Shown: piece after piece, positions 5,522 through 6,543 of the stretch | How the letters are laid out: every line of letters begins with the position of its first letter | How positions within the stretch are numbered: position 1 is the first letter of the stretch | Assembly (NCBI GenBank): GCA_946479475.1 | Contig: CAMLGG010000292.1 | Span: forward strand, 1-6,543 | Source: an uncultured Ideonella sp. | GTDB taxonomy: Bacteria; Pseudomonadota; Gammaproteobacteria; Burkholderiales; Burkholderiaceae | DNA: 6,543 bases | Direction of reading: 5' to 3' | The notes under the pieces: generated by a model | What the model was told of the DNA's origin: nothing | Database searches by the model: none | What the model saw: only the letters and a program-made list of their open reading frames with translations | Position numbers and translations under genes: made by a program

Positions 5522-6543
5522 TCAAGCCGGAGAAAGCGTGAGGGCGCGCGCCACCGCCGTGGCGACGGCCTGGGCATCGAAGCGGCGCCAGCGCGCGACC
5601 ACGTGCTGGTCCGGCCGAAGGAGGTACACCGTGCCGGGACGGGCGTCGTAGCGGCGGGCGGCAAAACCCTCGACGTCCACGACGGCTCCCGCCTGCGCCC
5701 GGGCATGGGAGGGCAGAACGCGCAGAACCCGCAGGGGCACCCGCGTGGCCGGCAGGGCGGGCAGCTCTTCGCCGAACACCAGCAGCGTGAAGGCGGTGTC
5801 ATCGCCGGACGCGCGGGCCACTTCGCGCAGCAGCCAGCCGGCGTGCGAGCCGACCTGCACCGGCGCATCGTCCATCGGCGCGCCGGGCACCATCCAGCCC
5901 GAGAACTCGTCGCTGTCGGCCGTGTTCAGCGGCGAATCCGTCAGCAGCGTGGGCACCGACAGGCGGCCCGAGTTCACCAGCGCCCGGGCGAACGCATGCT
6001 CGCGCGCGAGGCCGAGCACCGCGTTGCGGAACAGCTTCGAGGTCGCGCTCTTGGGCGTGATGAAGTCGGTCGAGCGGGTGGAGTTGAGGATGTTCTCGTC
6101 GGCCGCCCCGCCGCGCTCCACGGCATAGCTTTCAAGCAGCGTCTCGGGCGCCGTGCCGTCGATGACGAGCTTGAGTTTCCAGGCCAGGTTGTCGGTGTCC
6201 TGGATGCCCGAGTTGGCGCCGCGCGCGCCGAAGGGCGAGACCTGGTGCGCGGCATCGCCGACGAAGAGCAGCCGCCCATGGCGGAACTGCGGCATGCGCC
6301 GGCACTGGAAGGTGTAGACGCTCACCCACTCCAGCTCGAACTCTCTGTCCTTGCCGAGCATCGCCTGGATGCGGGGGATGACCTTCTCGGGCTTCTTCTC
6401 CTCCTCCGGATCGGCCTCCCAGCCGAGCTGGAAGTCGATGCGCCAGACGTTGTCGGCCTGCCGGTGCAGCAGCACGCTCTGCCCGCGGTGGAAGGGCGGG
6501 TCGAACCAGAACCAGCGCTCGGCCGGGAAGTCGGCCTTCATCA
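5522..6543 (-). CDS. FAD-dependent monooxygenase, MhpA-like (partial, 5' end missing)
   Basis: These 339-340 residues are the C-terminal part of a PHBH-fold flavoprotein hydroxylase. The second FAD-binding signature is clear: LLFVGDAAHQ, then SPFGARGANSGIQDTDNLAWKL (roughly 6173-6264), in which the GD pair contacts the flavin ribityl chain. The C-terminal part, with GTVYLLRPDQHVVARWRR near the end, fits the thioredoxin-like domain of the phenol hydroxylase / MhpA subgroup. Such enzymes use NAD(P)H and O2 to hydroxylate aromatic substrates, but the substrate here is unknown. Family members are about 530-570 residues long, so about 200 residues, including the N-terminal GxGxxG FAD motif, lie beyond the right edge. 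The ATG at 6539-6541 is internal and not the true start. The DUF2783 gene follows after 2 bp, so the two form an operon that is transcribed leftwards and probably has more genes upstream. Confidence 0.94.
   Translation of the reverse strand, partial: MKADFPAERWFWFDPPFHRGQSVLLHRQADNVWRIDFQLGWEADPEEEKKPEKVIPRIQAMLGKDREFELEWVSVYTFQCRRMPQFRHGRLLFVGDAAHQVSPFGARGANSGIQDTDNLAWKLKLVIDGTAPETLLESYAVERGGAADENILNSTRSTDFITPKSATSKLFRNAVLGLAREHAFARALVNSGRLSVPTLLTDSPLNTADSDEFSGWMVPGAPMDDAPVQVGSHAGWLLREVARASGDDTAFTLLVFGEELPALPATRVPLRVLRVLPSHARAQAGAVVDVEGFAARRYDARPGTVYLLRPDQHVVARWRRFDAQAVATAVARALTLSPA

Noticed and set aside
1..6543. A novel defence, mobile or biosynthetic system.
   Set aside because: All seven genes fall into known families with ordinary lengths and codon use. 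There are no integrase, transposase, nuclease, toxin or multi-gene defence signatures, and no change in composition that would mark an island.

Overview
The base composition is very GC-rich (about 70% by eye) and third codon positions are almost all G or C. Together with the gene set (a GFA-family protein, an LVIVD-repeat secreted protein, a LysR/NAD(P)-binding divergent pair, an MhpA-like flavoprotein followed by a DUF2783 protein), this suggests a betaproteobacterium of the order Burkholderiales, of the Comamonadaceae / Rhizobacter-Rubrivivax-Leptothrix type. That assignment is inference from style. There is no rRNA or other phylogenetic marker in the window.

Layout from left to right. Positions 1-124 hold no gene, but contain a G-rich hairpin and six perfect tandem copies of an 8-bp unit that run up to the stop codon of a minus-strand histidine-phosphatase gene (125-796). 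A 159-bp divergent spacer separates it from a plus-strand GFA/CENP-V-type zinc protein (956-1360). A 256-bp gap with two hairpins follows. Next is a plus-strand gene for a secreted protein of 677 residues (1617-3650), built of about 14 LVIVD-type repeats that probably form two seven-bladed beta-propellers. Its 3' end overlaps by 17 bp the 3' end of a minus-strand NAD(P)-binding atypical-SDR gene (3634-4272). That gene is divergent from a LysR-type regulator (4385-5290), and the 112-bp spacer between them carries overlapping inverted repeats. One nucleotide after the LysR stop is the stop of a minus-strand DUF2783 gene (5292-5519). It is preceded, with a 2-nt gap, by a MhpA-like FAD-dependent monooxygenase (5522 to beyond 6543) whose N-terminal half lies off the right edge.

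How the genes work together: the window looks like ordinary chromosomal housekeeping or accessory metabolism, not a single system. Two functional units can be argued. The first is the LysR regulator with the divergent NAD(P)-binding oxidoreductase, a standard arrangement in which the regulator controls itself and its neighbour. The second is the flavin monooxygenase with DUF2783, tightly coupled and probably part of an aromatic-compound operon that continues to the right. The histidine phosphatase, the GFA protein and the propeller protein have no evident functional link to each other. I found no tRNA, rRNA, CRISPR array, insertion sequence, attachment site, phage gene or defence-type gene. 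The most unusual items are the octamer array abutting a stop codon, the serine in place of the second catalytic histidine of the phosphatase, and the propeller protein, whose C-terminal tail is translated from terminator-like hairpin DNA.
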